64,000 nucleotides of DNA. It comes from Candidatus Saganbacteria bacterium. Its GTDB lineage: Bacteria > Margulisbacteria > WOR-1 > XYC2-FULL-46-14 > WPAF01. Below the pieces are notes generated by a model that saw nothing but the letters and a program-made list of their open reading frames with translations, did no database searches and was not told the origin of the DNA. The stretch is from the NCBI GenBank assembly GCA_016223205.1, contig JACRPM010000001.1:187072-251071 (forward strand), in the 5' to 3' direction. Below, in pieces: positions 42,341 through 50,456 of this stretch. Made by a program: the position numbers and the translations under genes. Every line of letters starts with the position of its first letter. Position 1 is the first letter of the stretch.

Positions 42341-43759
42341 ATGGCTAAGTGGCAGGGGATATTCGAAAAGATCGACAATTGGCGCTGGAAGATCCCGCGA
42401 AGTTTTAAAGAGGGCATGCGGACCGACGTCCTCATTTATTCCAGCGAAGAAATGCTCGAACACATCGTTTCCGATAACGCTCACCTTCAATCCGTAAATG
42501 TCGCCTTTCTCCCCGGGATCGTCGGCAATTCCCTGGCCATGCCCGACATCCATCTGGGTTACGGTTTTCCCATCGGCGGGGTGGTGGCCTTCGATCCGGA
42601 AGCAGGCGGGATCATTTCTCCCGGCGGAGTTGGTTATGACATAAATTGTGGGATCCGCGTGCTCCGCACCGAGCTGACTCACGATGAGATCAAACCAAAA
42701 ATACGCGATATCGTCAGTCGCCTGGCGACCAATGTTCCATCCGGCGTGGGCTCCGAAGGGCCGCTTTCCCTTTCTTCCCGCGATCTGGATAAACTTCTAG
42801 TGGATGGCGCCCGGTGGGCGGTCTCTCATGGCTACGGCGAGCAGAATGACATTGACCATACCGAAGATGGCGGAGCTTTGGCCGGGGCCGATCCTTCCCT
42901 GGTTTCCCAGCATGCCAAGGAAAGGGGAACCAGCCAGCAGGGAACATTGGGAAGCGGAAATCATTTTCTTGAAGTCCAATTCGTGGAAGAGATCTATGAT
43001 GAAAAAGTCGCGGCGGAATTCGGCTTGTTTAAGGATCAAGTAACCATAATGGTCCATTCCGGTTCCCGCGGATTGGGCCATCAGGTCTGCACGGATTACA
43101 TCAAGGTGATGAATGAAGCCATGCATAAATACGACATTCATGTTCCCGATCGCCAGCTGTGCTGCGCTCCAATTAATTCACCGGAAGGGAAGGATTACTT
43201 CGCGGCCATGGCGGCGGCCGCCAACTTCGCCTGGGCCAACCGGCAGATGCTCATGCACTGGACCAGGGAAAGTTTCTCCCAAGCCCTGCAATCGTCACCT
43301 AAAAAGCTCGGTATATCTTTGATCTACGATGTGGCCCATAATATCGCCAAAATGGAAAAACATAAAGTGAATGGCAAAGAGAAGACCTTATGTATTCATC
43401 GTAAAGGCGCCACCCGATCCTTTCCCGGCCAACCGGTCTTGATCCCCGGAGATATGGGCAGATATTCCTATATTCTGGTGGGAACTGAACAAGCCATGAA
43501 AGAATCCTGGGGTTCGACCTGTCATGGGGCGGGACGGTTGATGAGCCGCGCGGCGGCCACTCGGGCGGTCTCTGTCAACCAACTTCTAGCCGACCTCGAA
43601 AAGAAGGGCATCGTCGTCATGGCTGCTTCCAAAAAGGGCTTGGTGGAAGAGGCCTCCGAGGCCTATAAGGATGTCCGCGAAGTGGTCGATGTGGTGCACA
43701 ATGCAGGTTTAGCTAAAAAGGTGGCGCGGATGAGGCCGTTGGGAGTGGTGAAGGGATGA
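42341..43759 (+). CDS. rtcB: RNA-splicing ligase RtcB
   Basis: 472 aa GTP- and Mn2+-dependent ligase joining 2',3'-cyclic phosphate and 5'-OH RNA ends. LAMPDIHLGYGFPIGG, GGVGYDINCGIRVL (Asp/Cys metal ligands), GSGNHFLEVQ, HSGSRGLGHQ and the guanylated histidine motif STCHGAGR are present. Preceded by Shine-Dalgarno GGGAGGT and a 68-nt leader with two hairpins. It overlaps the radical SAM gene by 4 nt. No archease or RtcA was seen. Confidence 0.96.
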   Translation: MAKWQGIFEKIDNWRWKIPRSFKEGMRTDVLIYSSEEMLEHIVSDNAHLQSVNVAFLPGIVGNSLAMPDIHLGYGFPIGGVVAFDPEAGGIISPGGVGYDINCGIRVLRTELTHDEIKPKIRDIVSRLATNVPSGVGSEGPLSLSSRDLDKLLVDGARWAVSHGYGEQNDIDHTEDGGALAGADPSLVSQHAKERGTSQQGTLGSGNHFLEVQFVEEIYDEKVAAEFGLFKDQVTIMVHSGSRGLGHQVCTDYIKVMNEAMHKYDIHVPDRQLCCAPINSPEGKDYFAAMAAAANFAWANRQMLMHWTRESFSQALQSSPKKLGISLIYDVAHNIAKMEKHKVNGKEKTLCIHRKGATRSFPGQPVLIPGDMGRYSYILVGTEQAMKESWGSTCHGAGRLMSRAAATRAVSVNQLLADLEKKGIVVMAASKKGLVEEASEAYKDVREVVDVVHNAGLAKKVARMRPLGVVKG

Positions 43760-44655
43760 ATAATCTAAAAGAAGCCCTCTTATATAAGCAACTAGATGGC
43801 GGCAAGGTTCACTGCTATCTCTGTCCCCGGGATTGCAAGATCGCCAAAGGCGGGGTGGGGTACTGCGGGGTCAGGCAGAATATCGACGGCAAGCTCTTCT
43901 CGCTTATATATAATGTTGTCTCCTCTATAGCCAACGATCCCATAGAGAAAAAGCCGCTTTATCATTTCCATCCGGGAACCATGGTTTTCTCGGTGGGCAC
44001 CTACGGCTGTAACATGCGCTGCGGGCATTGCCAGAACTGGCAGATCGCACATGTGGTCTACGCCAAACAGAAACAGTCCAGCGAGCTCATTACCCCCGAA
44101 CAGCTGATAGAAATGGCCAAAAAGGAGGGTAGCGCGGGGATCGCCTGGACTTATAACGAGCCCTGCATCTGGCTGGAATATGCTTTGGATGGGGCGAAAC
44201 TCGCTAAAAAGGCCGGACTTTATACGGTCTGGGTCACCAACGGCTACATGCACACCGAAACCATCGACCTGATGGGGCCTTATCTCGATGCTTTTCGCGT
44301 GGATATCAAGGGTTTCACCAAAGAGTTCTACATGAAACTGGCTAAGGTGCCGGACTTTCAGCCGATCCTGAAAGCTACCATATACGCGAAGAAAAAATGG
44401 AACATGCATGTGGAGTGCATCACCAACATCATTCCCACCCTGAACGATGATGACGAGCAGTTAAATGGCATCGCCGGGTGGATAAAAGAAAATCTGGGAG
44501 CAGAAATTCCCTGGCACGTGACCCGTTTCTTTCCTTATCTCGAATATGCCCACCTGCCTCCGACGCCGATCGAAACACTAGAGAAAGCTAAAGAAATAGG
44601 GTTAAAAGCAGGTTTGCAGTACGTTTATATAGGTAATGTTCCGGGAGTAAGTTAA
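43756..44655 (+). CDS. amrS: Radical SAM protein of the AmrS (AmmeMemoRadiSam) family
   Basis: 299 aa. The radical SAM cluster is GCNMRCGHCQNW (CxxxCxxC). The N-terminal cysteine motif CYLCPRDCKIAKGGVGYCGVR and EKKPLYHFHPGTMVFSVGTYG are typical of AmrS. The AMMECR1 and Memo partners are not adjacent. The biochemical role in this family is unsettled. It overlaps rtcB and, tail-to-tail, the DUF502 gene by 4 nt each. Confidence 0.9.
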   Translation: MNNLKEALLYKQLDGGKVHCYLCPRDCKIAKGGVGYCGVRQNIDGKLFSLIYNVVSSIANDPIEKKPLYHFHPGTMVFSVGTYGCNMRCGHCQNWQIAHVVYAKQKQSSELITPEQLIEMAKKEGSAGIAWTYNEPCIWLEYALDGAKLAKKAGLYTVWVTNGYMHTETIDLMGPYLDAFRVDIKGFTKEFYMKLAKVPDFQPILKATIYAKKKWNMHVECITNIIPTLNDDDEQLNGIAGWIKENLGAEIPWHVTRFFPYLEYAHLPPTPIETLEKAKEIGLKAGLQYVYIGNVPGVS

Positions 44656-45260
44656 GCGGCTTCTTCGACCGGAGGTTTGGCGGGCTGAAGCACCCCGCCC
44701 GAGACCACATACTTAAAGGCCTCTTCGATCTTCATTTCCAGGATGATAACTTCTTGCACCGGCACCATCACCAAAAATCCCGTGGCGGGGGTGGGAGTGT
44801 TGGGAACAAAAACATTGATCAGCTTGCCCTTGGCTTTCTTCTCGATCTCTTCTGAAGCGTCTGATGTGATAAAACCAATGGTGTAAAGACCTTTGCGCGG
44901 GTATTCGATCAGGCAAGCATGCCTTAATTCTTCGTTCCCTTTATGGATAAAGAGCACCTCATTGACCTGCTTGGCGGCGGAATAGATGCCCTTGACGATC
45001 GGCACCCGGAAAAGCAGCTGCTCACCCAGCTGGAAAAGTTTGGCTCCGAAGATGTGGGTGGCAAAATAACCGGTGATCAGGATCAATAAGATGATAGCGA
45101 CAAAGCCCAGGCCGGGCAGGGGGTGGCCTACGAACAGGGTGATGATGTTGCCCAGGATGCCGTCCAGGAAACTGTACATGAACCAGAGCAGCCAGATGGT
45201 GACCAAGAGCGGAAGCATGGTGATGAGCCCCCGCAGGAAATAATTGCTCAATCTGCTCAC
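44652..45260 (-). CDS. DUF502 family membrane protein
   Basis: 202 aa from GTG 45260, chosen because TATAAT lies 7 nt upstream; an ATG at 45335 would be upstream of the promoter. Two N-terminal membrane helices (GLITMLPLLVTIWLLWFMY and LGFVAIILLILITGYFATH) flank the DUF502 motif region. A conserved cytoplasmic domain follows (PIVKGIYSAAKQVNE, VFVPNTPTPATGFLVMVP). Function in bacteria is unknown. Confidence 0.88.
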   Translation of the reverse strand: MSRLSNYFLRGLITMLPLLVTIWLLWFMYSFLDGILGNIITLFVGHPLPGLGFVAIILLILITGYFATHIFGAKLFQLGEQLLFRVPIVKGIYSAAKQVNEVLFIHKGNEELRHACLIEYPRKGLYTIGFITSDASEEIEKKAKGKLINVFVPNTPTPATGFLVMVPVQEVIILEMKIEEAFKYVVSGGVLQPAKPPVEEAA

Positions 45261-45267
45261 AATTTTA

Positions 45268-45296
45268 ATTATAACACTTGACACCTTTTGAGGCAA
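45268..45296 (-). promoter_or_regulatory. Promoter of the DUF502 gene
   Basis: Minus strand: TTGCCT (45291-45296), 17-nt spacer, TATAAT (45268-45273). The GTG start is 7 nt downstream. Confidence 0.65.
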
Positions 45297-45328
45297 CCGC
45301 CATAATCTGGCCACTAGGAGGGGATCCC

Positions 45329-45571
45329 ATGGCAACAGGCACGTCCGCTTATATTTTGATAGAATCTTTTCCCGGCAAGGCGATCGAGCTGGTCAACGTC
45401 ATCAAATCCATACCCGGAGTAAAAACCGTGCACCTGGTGACCGGTCCTTACGACGTGATAACCTTCGCGGAAGCCGCGGACCTTAAATCACTGGGAGAGA
45501 TGATCGTAAAGAGGATCCAATCCACCGGCTTTGTGGCCCGCACCCTGACTTGTATTACGGTCGAACAGTAA
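45329..45571 (+). CDS. Stand-alone Lrp/AsnC ligand-binding (RAM) domain protein
   Basis: 80 aa from ATG 45329, with Shine-Dalgarno AGGAGGGG. The sequence (AYILIESFPGKAIELVNVIK, IPGVKTVHLVTGPYDVITFAEA) is the RAM effector-binding domain of Lrp/AsnC regulators without the DNA-binding helix-turn-helix. Such proteins bind amino acids and oligomerise. It overlaps leuA tail-to-tail by 17 nt, so a role in amino-acid sensing is plausible but unproven. Confidence 0.85.
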   Translation: MATGTSAYILIESFPGKAIELVNVIKSIPGVKTVHLVTGPYDVITFAEAADLKSLGEMIVKRIQSTGFVARTLTCITVEQ

Positions 45572-47072
45572 GCAGGCGGTTGATCGCCGCGAGATAAGCC
45601 TTAGCGGAAGCAATGAGGATGTCGGTCGAGGCCCCGTGTCCCACGAAAATGTGATCTGCTTGTTTTATCCTTACCGTAACTTCACCTTGAGCATCGGTCC
45701 CCCCGGTTATGGCCTGAATGGTGAAATCCACCAGGTTGATCTTCTTTTTAGTTAAAGCGTCGATCGCCTTAAAGACCGCATCCACCGGCCCGGCGCCGAT
45801 CGCAGTATGCGATATCTTTTCTCCCTTATAGACCAGCTCGACCGTGGCCGAGGGCTGGATATGGGTGCCGGATTTGATATCGATGCTTTCCAGCATGTAG
45901 GTTTCGGGCACGATATACACTTCTTCCGCTACGATGATCTCGAGATCACGGTCGGAGAGGTCTTTCTTCTTATCGGCCAATTCTTTAAAGCGAGTAAAGG
46001 CCTTTTCTAAATTCTCCTCGCTTAACTGGTAGCCCATATCTTTCAACTTATCGGCCAGGGCATGGCGGCCGGAATGTTTGCCCAAGACCAAACGGGACTC
46101 GGTCAACCCGATGTCCTGGGGCGACATGATCTCATAAGTTTCCCGCGCGCGCAAAACCCCCGCCTGGTGGATGCCCGCCTCGTGGGCGAAGGCATTGGCC
46201 CCGACCACTGCTTTGTTGGGCTGGACCAAAAGCCCCGTCAAATTGGAAACCTGGCGGCTGGCTTTGTAGATCTCGCGGGTATCGATGCCCGTTTCGCATT
46301 TAAATATATCTTTGCGGGTCTTGATGGCCATCACCACTTCTTCGAGCGAGGCGTTGCCCGCGCGTTCCCCGATGCCGTTGACGGTGCACTCGACTTGACC
46401 GGCGCCCGCCATAACCGCGGCCAAAGAGTTGGCGGTGGCCAATCCCAGGTCGTTATGGCAATGGACGCTGATGATGACGCCCTTTTCCTTGATCTGGGGT
46501 ACGTTCTTGATGATCTTCTCGATCAACTCACCGAATATCCAGGGAGTGGTATAGCCAACGGTATCCGGTATATTCACAGTTCGGGCTCCCGCCTCGATCA
46601 CCGCCGCTATTATTTTGTAAAGAAAAGCCGGATCGGAACGGCCGGCATCTTCCGCGGAAAATTCCACATACGGGCATAGCGAACGGGCGAACTTGACGCT
46701 TTCCACCGCGGTTTCAACCACCTGGTCGGGCGTCATGCGCAATTTTTTCTCCATATGGATGGGGGAGGTGGCGATAAAAGTGTGTATGTACGGCCGGTCG
46801 GAGAACTTGACCGCGTCCGACGCCGCCTGGATATCCTTCTTATTGCAGCGGGCCAAAGAGCAGATCGCCGGTCCTTTGATCTGCTGGGCGATGGTTTTGA
46901 CCCCCTCAAAATCCCCCGGCGAGGCGATAGCAAAGCCGGCCTCGATCACATCTACCTTGAGCTTGGCCAAGGTGCGGGCGATCTCCAACTTTTCTTCCGG
47001 GTTCAAAGAGGCCCCCGGACATTGTTCGCCATCCCTTAAAGTGGTATCAAATATTAAGATTTTTCTGGTCAT
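45555..47072 (-). CDS. leuA: 2-isopropylmalate synthase
   Basis: 505 aa, first committed step of leucine synthesis (acetyl-CoA + 2-oxoisovalerate). The TIM-barrel has FDTTLRDGEQCPGAS, EAGFAIASPGD, SVHCHNDLGLATAN (metal-binding HxH region) and VNGIGERAGNASLEEV. The C-terminal allosteric domain spans about 380-505. leuB, leuC and leuD are not nearby. Citramalate or homocitrate synthase are alternatives but less likely from the motifs. Confidence 0.92.
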   Translation of the reverse strand: MTRKILIFDTTLRDGEQCPGASLNPEEKLEIARTLAKLKVDVIEAGFAIASPGDFEGVKTIAQQIKGPAICSLARCNKKDIQAASDAVKFSDRPYIHTFIATSPIHMEKKLRMTPDQVVETAVESVKFARSLCPYVEFSAEDAGRSDPAFLYKIIAAVIEAGARTVNIPDTVGYTTPWIFGELIEKIIKNVPQIKEKGVIISVHCHNDLGLATANSLAAVMAGAGQVECTVNGIGERAGNASLEEVVMAIKTRKDIFKCETGIDTREIYKASRQVSNLTGLLVQPNKAVVGANAFAHEAGIHQAGVLRARETYEIMSPQDIGLTESRLVLGKHSGRHALADKLKDMGYQLSEENLEKAFTRFKELADKKKDLSDRDLEIIVAEEVYIVPETYMLESIDIKSGTHIQPSATVELVYKGEKISHTAIGAGPVDAVFKAIDALTKKKINLVDFTIQAITGGTDAQGEVTVRIKQADHIFVGHGASTDILIASAKAYLAAINRLLTVRP

Positions 47073-47081
47073 GATGGAATT

Positions 47082-47087
47082 ATTATA
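47082..47087 (-). promoter_or_regulatory. TATAAT box of leuA
   Basis: Minus-strand TATAAT 9 nt before the leuA ATG at 47072. It lies just beyond the pmbA stop. Confidence 0.5.
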
Positions 47088-47093
47088 TCACAA

Positions 47094-48434
47094 CTACCCG
47101 CTGATGGATAAGCCCGTGACCAGGAGGGTGGGACTGCCTAAGTTCGCAGAAAAGGGGACAAAACGCAGGTCGGAACAGATAACCTCGATCCCTTTTAAAA
47201 GATCGGTCAAATTCCCGGCAATAGTAATGCCCCGGACTGGATAGGTTTTCTCCCCATTTTCGATCATGATCCCCGCCGCCCCGATAGAAAAATCCCCGGA
47301 AATGGGATTTACCATGTGCATCCCCATCACCCGCGTTATATAGAGTCCTTTACGGCAATCGGGAGAGCTTTTCTCTCCCGGTTTGATATAAATATTGGTG
47401 GGGGCTATTTCCGGCAGGGATTTATAAGAAGTCCGTTTGGCATTGCCGGTCGATCTAGTTTTGCCTTTCACCGCGGTATAGGAATTAAAGAGAAAACTTT
47501 TAAGAACGCCGTTCTCGACCAGGATCGTTTTCTGCGAGGGCGTTCCTTCATCGTCAAAGGGTGCGGAGGCCACTCCATTCTTCAGTTTTCCATCATCGAT
47601 CAGGACCAGAATGTTTGACCCCACTTGTTGCCCCATTTTATCGGCAAACAGCGATTTGCCTTTTTGAACAGAATCGGAGGAGAGAATGGGGGACAGGGTC
47701 CCCAATATCTGCGCTCCAACTAAAGGATCGAGCACCAACGGTATCTTTTGCGGACCGATGGTTTTTGCGCCCAAAAGCTCGCCGGCCCGCCTGGCCGCTT
47801 CTTCCCCGACATCTTTTGCCTTAAGGTCGGCAAAGCGGGTGACGTACGAAATGCCCAGACCGCTCTCGGCTTCACTTCCCTGTTCAGCGATCACGTCCGC
47901 CGAGGCGCCGCAATTATTGGTCTTATAATGTATATCCAACCCGTTGGAATTTACTATCCTGACCTCGGTTTCCGAATCGGAATAGGATATTTTTTCCGTC
48001 TTTTTCACCCTTTTATCATAATTGTAGGCGGCCGACTCGACTTGCATGGTCAGATCGATCTTTTGCTTTAGCGAGGCAGAGGTGATAGAGGGGTCAAAAT
48101 ATTCAGCGGATTTCGAGGGGACAGGACCGGGAAAAGAATGGTTCTCATCGGGTTTTGTGAAACGAGCATTGGCCAGCGCCGCTTCGGCCAGCCCTGGCAC
48201 CATATGGTGCAGGGCGAGGTCCTCTTCCGGTTCGGTGGAGTAAGAAAAACCCAGCCGTTTTTCTTTATCGATGACCCTTAATCCCAGGCCGCCATCCTGC
48301 AAATTATCGATCGATTCGATCTTTTGGTCCAGTACATCGATCTTAAGGGTTTTGGAGTTGATCTGAAATACTTCCGCTTGAACCGCGCCGGAGCGGAGAG
48401 CTTTGCTGATCAGTTCTTGAAGATCTATTGGCAT
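47094..48434 (-). CDS. pmbA: TldD/PmbA family protein PmbA (TldE)
   Basis: 446 aa. It has the PmbA-type fold without HExxxH: VDLQELI start, [39 protein letters not shown] and [19 protein letters not shown]. In other species it pairs with TldD as the non-metal subunit. Its partner here is at 23040-24413 on the same strand but unlinked. It overlaps pta by 10 nt and shares that operon. Confidence 0.92.
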   Translation of the reverse strand: MPIDLQELISKALRSGAVQAEVFQINSKTLKIDVLDQKIESIDNLQDGGLGLRVIDKEKRLGFSYSTEPEEDLALHHMVPGLAEAALANARFTKPDENHSFPGPVPSKSAEYFDPSITSASLKQKIDLTMQVESAAYNYDKRVKKTEKISYSDSETEVRIVNSNGLDIHYKTNNCGASADVIAEQGSEAESGLGISYVTRFADLKAKDVGEEAARRAGELLGAKTIGPQKIPLVLDPLVGAQILGTLSPILSSDSVQKGKSLFADKMGQQVGSNILVLIDDGKLKNGVASAPFDDEGTPSQKTILVENGVLKSFLFNSYTAVKGKTRSTGNAKRTSYKSLPEIAPTNIYIKPGEKSSPDCRKGLYITRVMGMHMVNPISGDFSIGAAGIMIENGEKTYPVRGITIAGNLTDLLKGIEVICSDLRFVPFSANLGSPTLLVTGLSISG

Positions 48435-49393
48435 TGAACGGCGGTGATAGCGGTGACGTTGACGATGTCTTCCACACTGCAGCCGCGGGAAAGATCATTG
48501 ATGGGTTTCTTGAGGCCCTGGAGGATGGGACCGAGGGCAGTGGCCCCGCCCAATCTTTCGGTCAATTTGTAGGCGATGTTGCCGGCGTCGAGGTCGGGAA
48601 AGATCAAAATATTGGCGGCCCCGGCTACCAGAGATGCGGGAGCTTTCTTTTTGCCCACGGAAGGGACCAAAGCCGCATCGGCCTGCAGTTCCCCATCCAC
48701 GCACAGGTCCGGTTTTCTCTCTTTTACGATCTTTAGGGCGGCCGTCACCTTGTTCACGTCCGGATGCATGGCCGAGCCTTTGGTCGAGAACGACAGCATG
48801 GCCACGCGCGGGCTTAGGCCGACCAATTTACTGAAAGAAGCGGCCGTGCTGATGGTGATCTGGGCCAGCTGATCGGGATCGGGATTGGGCACCACGCCGC
48901 AGTCGGCGTAAAAAAGCAAGCCGTCTTCGCCGTATTCGGGATATTTGGTAAGCATTACGAAGAAACTGGAGATCACGGCGCTCTCCGGGGCATGTCCCAC
49001 GCAATGGATGGCCGCGCGTAAAGTGTCGGCGGTAGTATGGTCGGCGCCCGAGACCATCCCATCGGCCTCGCCGCTATCCACCAGCATGGCGGCAAAGAAG
49101 GGGTAATCGGTGGTCAATATCTGCCGGGCCTTCTCTTCCGTCATGCCTTTCTTTTCGCGTTTGACCTTATAGCTGGTGATGATTTGGGGGGTCTTAGGGT
49201 AGGTGAGGGGATTGATGGTCCGGGCGCCCTCCACCTTGATCTTATTTTCATCACCTATGAGTATCACTTGGGCCAGTTTGCTTTTTATGATAAGCTCCGC
49301 GGCCTGTAATGTCCGAGGATCGTCGGTCTCGGGAAGCACGATCTTGCGGTACTCGCGTTTGGCCTTGGCCCAGATGTCGGAGATGAAGTTCAT
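48425..49393 (-). CDS. pta: Phosphate acetyltransferase
   Basis: 322 aa, converts acetyl-CoA and acetyl phosphate for substrate-level phosphorylation, as expected in a fermenter or acetogen-like anaerobe. [38 protein letters not shown] and [23 protein letters not shown] match. A phosphate butyryltransferase is a weaker alternative. ackA is not adjacent. ATG 49393 overlaps the exonuclease stop by 4 nt. Confidence 0.92.
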   Translation of the reverse strand: MNFISDIWAKAKREYRKIVLPETDDPRTLQAAELIIKSKLAQVILIGDENKIKVEGARTINPLTYPKTPQIITSYKVKREKKGMTEEKARQILTTDYPFFAAMLVDSGEADGMVSGADHTTADTLRAAIHCVGHAPESAVISSFFVMLTKYPEYGEDGLLFYADCGVVPNPDPDQLAQITISTAASFSKLVGLSPRVAMLSFSTKGSAMHPDVNKVTAALKIVKERKPDLCVDGELQADAALVPSVGKKKAPASLVAGAANILIFPDLDAGNIAYKLTERLGGATALGPILQGLKKPINDLSRGCSVEDIVNVTAITAVQCQ

Positions 49394-50043
49394 GAAGTTA
49401 TCTTCCCCAGGTCCTCACGGGAGCAGATGCCCTTCTTATCACGCAGTTCAGGGATGAGCTTGAGCCACAATTGAAAGGTGGTCTCCACGTCCCCCAGGGC
49501 GCGGTGAGCGTTCTTGACCTCAATGCCGAAATGCTGCGCCATGGACTTTAGCTTGTGGCTGGACAAGCCGGGATAGAGGAAGCGGGAGGCCTTTAAAGTG
49601 CAGACCGTGGTGGGATTAAAATTCTTGCCGCCGAGGAGCGCATAATGCTGTTTGAGGAAAGGAATATCGAAATCAACGTTATGGCAGACCAGGATGGTTT
49701 CCCCGCTGACGAACTGAAGGAATTTCTGCGCGACCTGGCTAAAAGATGGCTGGTCGACCAGCATGTCGGGTGAAATGCCGGTTAAAGCCTCGATCTGCGG
49801 GGTCACGATGCCGCGGGGCTTGACCAGGGTATTAAAGACATCCTTAACTTCAAGATTCACGATCTTTAAAGCGCCGATCTCGATGATCTCGTGAGTGGCG
49901 GGGTCCAGACCGGTGGTCTCGAGGTCCACGATGATGTAGTTCTCATGCTCGAGCTCAAAGACCTTGCCGCGGGCGCGGGAGAGAAAGGGATATTCTTTTT
50001 CCAGCTTCAAATATTCTGCGTTGTTAAGCAGGTCCTGTATCAC
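49390..50043 (-). CDS. DEDDh 3'-5' exonuclease (DNA polymerase III epsilon-like)
   Basis: 217 aa. Exo[10 protein letters not shown], Exo[14 protein letters not shown] and Exo[13 protein letters not shown] give the DEDDh active site. The N-terminal 30 residues are extra. It could proofread as a DnaQ-like subunit or act in RNA/DNA repair; no polymerase gene is adjacent. GTG start with TATAAT 6 nt upstream. First gene of the exo-pta-pmbA operon. Confidence 0.9.
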   Translation of the reverse strand: MIQDLLNNAEYLKLEKEYPFLSRARGKVFELEHENYIIVDLETTGLDPATHEIIEIGALKIVNLEVKDVFNTLVKPRGIVTPQIEALTGISPDMLVDQPSFSQVAQKFLQFVSGETILVCHNVDFDIPFLKQHYALLGGKNFNPTTVCTLKASRFLYPGLSSHKLKSMAQHFGIEVKNAHRALGDVETTFQLWLKLIPELRDKKGICSREDLGKITS

Positions 50044-50049
50044 GGCTCA

Positions 50050-50055
50050 ATTATA
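50050..50055 (-). promoter_or_regulatory. TATAAT box of the exo-pta-pmbA operon
   Basis: Minus-strand TATAAT 6 nt before the GTG start at 50043, with TTCACC as a possible -35 at 17-nt spacing. Confidence 0.6.
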
Positions 50056-50097
50056 CAACTATTGTCAAGTATGGTGAAATTATTTATGAACGCTTAC

Positions 50098-50103
50098 GAT
50101 AAT
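50098..50103 (+). promoter_or_regulatory. GATAAT box of the 115-aa ORF
   Basis: GATAAT lies 5 nt before the ATG at 50109, matching the leaderless pattern. Confidence 0.4.
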
Positions 50104-50108
50104 GATAC

Positions 50109-50456
50109 ATGAGTATTATACGAAAGGCGGTCAGGTTTTCACCGAGAGTGGGAATAGACGGGCGGGATATGGCGGCGTTCAACGATCCAATCGTCCGACG
50201 GCAATTCTTTAGGACCATCTCTGATCGTATTGCTAACATTTACTCGAGCATAAACGCTTTAAGCCGGAAAGGCCCTCAAGCTCCCGGCCCTTATTTGGCC
50301 ATGCACCGGGAGATCTCCCAACATTTGGACACTCTTCGGGGCATAAGAAGCCGCCGTTTAGCAGTTCCCAATGAGCTCTTACAAGATGTTATCAATGTTA
50401 AATTAAAACTTAAAGATATTCTAAAAAGCTTGGAGGTTTCCTGTTCCGATCAATAA
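50109..50456 (+). CDS. Unknown 115-aa helical protein
   Basis: Basic N-terminus (IIRKAVRFSPRVG), then helical segments (FFRTISDRIANIYSSINALSRK; LLQDVINVKLKLKDILKSL). No signal peptide or known motif. It overlaps the end of the AAA+ gene tail-to-tail by 7 nt. No family was recognised; it might belong to the AAA+ module, but it is on the other strand. Confidence 0.5.
   Translation: MSIIRKAVRFSPRVGIDGRDMAAFNDPIVRRQFFRTISDRIANIYSSINALSRKGPQAPGPYLAMHREISQHLDTLRGIRSRRLAVPNELLQDVINVKLKLKDILKSLEVSCSDQ

Noticed and set aside
46062..46679. 205-aa plus-strand ORF inside leuA
   Set aside because: Antisense to a clear LeuA frame and without motifs.
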